From Pseudorhodoferax sp. Leaf274 (GTDB taxonomy: Bacteria; Pseudomonadota; Gammaproteobacteria; Burkholderiales; Burkholderiaceae_C): 64,000 nt of DNA. Below the pieces are notes generated by a model. It worked only from the letters and a program-made list of their open reading frames with translations. It was not told the origin of the DNA and searched no databases. Positions 61,732-64,000 of this stretch are shown in pieces. The DNA is taken from contig NZ_LMNA01000023.1 in the NCBI RefSeq assembly GCF_001422445.1, positions 124,001 to 188,000 of the forward strand, written 5' to 3'. The translations under genes were made by a program, and so were the position numbers. Positions within the stretch are counted from its first letter, which is position 1; each line of letters begins with the position of its first letter.

Positions 61732-62688
61732 TTACTCAATAGTGATCTTGCCGGTCTCGATGACCGTCTTCCACTTCGCGTATTCCTTCTGCTGGAAGGC
61801 TGCGAACTCGGCCGGCGTGTTGGCCACCATCTCGAAGCCGATGCTCGTGAACTGCTCCTTGACCTTGGGGTTGTTGAGCGCCTCGACGAAGGCGTCGTGC
61901 GCCTTCTGCCGCACGTCGGCCGGCAGGCCCTTGGGTGCCACGATGGCCTGCCACGACGTGACTTCCACATTGGCCACGCCGGCTTCGGCCATGGTGGGCA
62001 CGTCGGGCAGCACGGGCGACCGCTTGGCACTGGTCACGGCCAGCGCGCGCATCTTGCCGCCCTTGATGTACTGCAGCACCGAGTTGACGTTCTGGAACGA
62101 CGCATCGACCTGGCCGCCCATGAGGTCGGTATGGGCCGGCGCGCCGCCCTTGTACGGCACGTGGATGCCCTTGGTGCCCACCTGCTGCCAGAACAGCTCG
62201 GCCGTCAGGTGGTCGCTGGAGCCGTTGCCGGCCGAGGCGAAGGTCATCTTGCCCGGGTTGGCCTTGTTGAAGGCCACCACGTCGGCCAGGCTCTTGTGCG
62301 GCGAGTTCGCGGGCACCACCAGCACGTTGGGCGACTGCACGGCAACGGTGATCGTGTCGAAGTCCTTCTGCGGGTCGAACTGCATGCCCTTGAGCAGGTG
62401 CGGCACGATGACCAGCGGGCCCAGCGAGGTGACCAGGAAGGTGTAGCCGTCGGCCGGTGCGCGCTTGACGAAGGTGGCGCCGATGGTGCCCGTGGCGCCG
62501 GCCTTGTTGTCCACGAGGAAGGACTGCTTGAGCTTGTCCGTCAGCAGCGGGCCGACGGCGCGGGCCACCTGATCGGTCGAGCCGCCGGGCGGGAAGGGCA
62601 CGACCATGGTGACGGCCTTGCTGGGCCAGGTGTCGGCGGCGGCGGCGAAGGCCAGCGTGGCCAGGGCGGCGGCGAGAAGTTTTTTCAT
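61732..62688 (-). CDS. Tripartite tricarboxylate-type (TctC/Bug) periplasmic receptor
   Basis: 318 residues with signal peptide MKKLLAAALATLAFAAAADT. Bug-family motifs: WPSKAVTMVVPFPPGGSTDQVARAVGPLL, VDNKAGATGTIGATFVKRAPADGYT, FASAGNGSSDHLTAELFWQ and VPYKGGAPAHTDLMGGQVD. No TctA/TctB genes are nearby, as is usual for the many orphan Bug receptors of Burkholderiales. By context it may bind galactarate or glucarate. First gene of the operon. Confidence 0.9.
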   Translation of the reverse strand: MKKLLAAALATLAFAAAADTWPSKAVTMVVPFPPGGSTDQVARAVGPLLTDKLKQSFLVDNKAGATGTIGATFVKRAPADGYTFLVTSLGPLVIVPHLLKGMQFDPQKDFDTITVAVQSPNVLVVPANSPHKSLADVVAFNKANPGKMTFASAGNGSSDHLTAELFWQQVGTKGIHVPYKGGAPAHTDLMGGQVDASFQNVNSVLQYIKGGKMRALAVTSAKRSPVLPDVPTMAEAGVANVEVTSWQAIVAPKGLPADVRQKAHDAFVEALNNPKVKEQFTSIGFEMVANTPAEFAAFQQKEYAKWKTVIETGKITIE

Positions 62689-62714
62689 GGAGTCTCCAAA
62701 TCGGTCACGGGAGG

Positions 62715-62730
62715 ATGACAACGATGTCAT
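62715..62730. promoter_or_regulatory. LacI-type operator 1
   Basis: ATGACAACGATGTCAT: arms ATGACA/TGTCAT are perfectly complementary with central ACGA and a CG centre, the typical LacI-family operator form. It lies 27 bases upstream of the TctC start. Confidence 0.8.
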
Positions 62731-62806
62731 TTGCGTTGATGTCGGACGTCTGCACGCGATCTTGGTGTTTTTCTGCATGGTTGTATGACGACCTGGACGG
62801 ATGCGG

Positions 62807-62822
62807 ATGATATCGTTGTCAT
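62807..62822. promoter_or_regulatory. LacI-type operator 2
   Basis: ATGATATCGTTGTCAT matches operator 1 in length, arms (one change, ATGATA) and CG centre. The two centres are 92 bases apart, allowing a looped repressor tetramer. It lies 44 bases before the repressor ATG. Confidence 0.78.
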
Positions 62823-62865
62823 TTCTGCCGTCAAGCGGGATGTTTCCCTGCCTGTGTCTGCCGCC

Positions 62866-63867
62866 ATGCACCTGCCACCGCCCGCATCCAAGCCCGCCAC
62901 GCTGCACGACGTCGCCCGTGCGGCCGGCGTGTCGCTGATCACGGCCTCGCGCGCCCTGGGCAACCCGGGCGTGGTGTCGGCCAAGACGATTGCGCGCGTG
63001 CAGCAGGCGGTGCAGGCCACGGGCTACATCCCCAACCTGCTGGCGGGCGGGCTCAAGTCCAAGCGCAGCCGCATGGTGGCCGGCATCGTCCCGGCGCTGG
63101 CCGTGGCGCAGTTCCTGCCCTCGGTGCAGACGCTGACCGAGACCCTGGCGGCCGAGGGCTACCAGGTGCTGCTGGGCCAGACCGGCTACGACCTCGCGCG
63201 CGAGGAGGTGGTGCTCAACACCATGATCAGCCGCCAGCCCGACGGCATCGTGTTCACCGGCCTGGTGCAGGATCCGGCCGTGCGCGAGCGCTTGCGCCGC
63301 ACCGGCATTCCCATCGTCGAGACCTGGGATCTGTCGGACGCGCCCGTGGACATGCTGGTCGGCTTCTCGCAGGACAGCGTGGGCCGTGCCGTGGGCAGCT
63401 TCTTCCGCGCCAAGGGCTGGCAGCGCGTGGGCATCGCCACGGCCGGCGACCCGCGCGCGCTGCTGCGCAAGGGCGGCTTCCAGGCCGCCTACGGCCGCGC
63501 CGTGCCCACGGCCACCGTGGCCGCGCCCAGCAACCTCGAGCGTGGCCGCCAGGCCCTGGCCGAGCTGCTGGCGCAGGAGCCCGGCCTGCAGGCCGTGGCC
63601 TGCAGCTCCGACCAGCTGGCCCAGGGCGTGCTGGTCGAGGCCCAGGCGCGCGGCCTGCGCGTGCCGCAGGACCTGGCCGTCTGCGGCTTCGGCAACGCCG
63701 ACTTCGCGGCCCACCTGTGGCCGTCGCTCAGCACCGTGCTCATCGACGGGCCCGCCATCGGCCGCCTCGCCGCGCAGTTGGTGCTAGCGCGCTGCCGCGG
63801 CGAGACCGTGGCGCAGCCGGTGGTGGACGTGGGCTTTCGGATCGTGGAGCGGGCGTCGACAGGCTGA
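62866..63867 (+). CDS. LacI family transcriptional repressor (GntR/GalR subgroup)
   Basis: 333 residues from the ATG at 62866. HTH and hinge: ATLHDVARAAGVSLITASRALG and VQATGYIPNLLAGGLKSKRS; the ligand domain resembles the gluconate-type LacI repressors (IVETWDLSDAPVDMLVGFSQDSVGRAVG, GFGNADFAAHLWPSLSTV). The frame is open from 62785, but operator 2 lies inside that extension, so the later start is preferred. It most likely represses itself and the divergent galactarate operon, with a sugar acid as inducer. Confidence 0.9.
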   Translation: MHLPPPASKPATLHDVARAAGVSLITASRALGNPGVVSAKTIARVQQAVQATGYIPNLLAGGLKSKRSRMVAGIVPALAVAQFLPSVQTLTETLAAEGYQVLLGQTGYDLAREEVVLNTMISRQPDGIVFTGLVQDPAVRERLRRTGIPIVETWDLSDAPVDMLVGFSQDSVGRAVGSFFRAKGWQRVGIATAGDPRALLRKGGFQAAYGRAVPTATVAAPSNLERGRQALAELLAQEPGLQAVACSSDQLAQGVLVEAQARGLRVPQDLAVCGFGNADFAAHLWPSLSTVLIDGPAIGRLAAQLVLARCRGETVAQPVVDVGFRIVERASTG

Positions 63868-63886
63868 GCGGGCTGGTCGGGCGCGC

Positions 63887-64000
63887 TCAGCGCCGCATGC
63901 GCATCGAGACCGCGAAGCGGTCGGCCGGGTGCACCGTCACCGTGGCCTCGAACAGCGCGCCGTCGTCGTCCAGGTAACGCCGCACGATGTTCAGCCCCGG
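63887..64000 (-). CDS. GntR/UTRA family regulator (C-terminal end only)
   Basis: The last 37 codons of a gene running in from the right edge: PGLNIVRRYLDDDGALFEAT, VTVHPADRFAVSMRMRR. The R-x-Y-x-D-x-x-G…E…H-P-A-D-R-F pattern is the usual end of UTRA ligand-binding domains of GntR/HutC regulators. Convergent with the LacI gene, 19 bases apart. Confidence 0.75.
   Translation of the reverse strand, partial: PGLNIVRRYLDDDGALFEATVTVHPADRFAVSMRMRR

Noticed and set aside
62785-62865. Longer N-terminus for the LacI repressor
   Set aside because: The extension contains the second operator and adds residues ahead of a HTH that normally starts close to the N-terminus.

Overview
The window is high-GC, tightly packed bacterial chromosome that looks like Burkholderiales, most probably Comamonadaceae (Acidovorax/Variovorax/Xylophilus-like). 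This assignment is an inference from gene content (rpoZ–spoT next to gmk, an exosortase-A exopolysaccharide locus, DUF2868/DUF3482 pair, fused LivHM permease, orphan TctC receptor) and from base composition. I see no insertion sequence, prophage, CRISPR array or replication origin, and no gene-free stretch longer than 300 bases.

Region 1 (1–22.2 kb) is an exosortase A/PEP-CTERM type exopolysaccharide locus entered in its middle. It starts with the end of an O-glycosylation ligase, then a BcsL-like acyltransferase. A characteristic small-molecule module follows: two alpha/beta hydrolases and an acyl carrier protein on the minus strand, divergent from an acyl-CoA ligase and a PLP decarboxylase. 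A lower-GC island (flippase, glycosyltransferase, FkbM methyltransferase) comes next. A minus-strand operon then runs from UDP-glucose 6-dehydrogenase through a membrane glycosyltransferase, several GT2-type transferases, a deacetylase and an unusual ATP-grasp/low-molecular-weight tyrosine phosphatase fusion. A large O-antigen-ligase-like protein closes the region.

Region 2 (22.25–37.84 kb) is the most interesting part: an apparently specialised nicotinamide/nicotinate catabolic locus of the reductive type, known in detail from the anaerobe Eubacterium barkeri. A ten-gene minus-strand operon encodes a 6-hydroxynicotinate reductase, a UPF0280 (ApbE-like) protein, a DUF1185 protein, a branched-chain-type ABC transporter (receptor, fused LivHM permease, two ATPases), a Tat-exported nicotinamidase and a NicA/NicB-type nicotinate hydroxylase with three c-type hemes. 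Divergently, a ferredoxin-NADP reductase, a TetR regulator and an enamidase follow. Read together: nicotinamide is deamidated in the periplasm, nicotinate is imported and hydroxylated to 6-hydroxynicotinate, this is reduced to tetrahydro-6-oxonicotinate, and the enamidase opens the ring to 2-formylglutarate and ammonia. UPF0280 may install the covalent flavin known for the E. barkeri reductase. A nested dyad between the two transcription units is a candidate operator for the TetR protein.

Region 3 (37.86–53.5 kb) is housekeeping and general: two tandem identical tRNA-Arg(ACG) genes each with its own terminator, greB, spoT, rpoZ, gmk, a 2Fe-2S ferredoxin, a GNAT enzyme, PhoX-type phosphatase, DUF2868 plus DUF3482 GTPase, DUF808, a MocR regulator, lrgAB, DUF2970 and DUF2325 proteins.

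Region 4 (53.5–55.95 kb) is a small molybdenum/sulfur-flavoured cluster: an ArsR repressor with the two-cysteine pattern of persulfide sensors, a lipoprotein with two tandem molybdopterin-oxidoreductase-like repeats, an N-terminal remnant of a TrmO/TsaA gene, and an orphan molybdate-binding protein ModA. Related inverted motifs lie upstream of several of these genes.

Region 5 (55.96–64 kb) is a galactarate/glucarate catabolic operon (TctC receptor, enolase-superfamily galactarate dehydratase, GarD, GarR, HpcH/HpaI aldolase, SMP-30 lactonase) divergent from a LacI repressor, with two matching 16-bp operators in the shared promoter region. The window ends inside a GntR/UTRA regulator.
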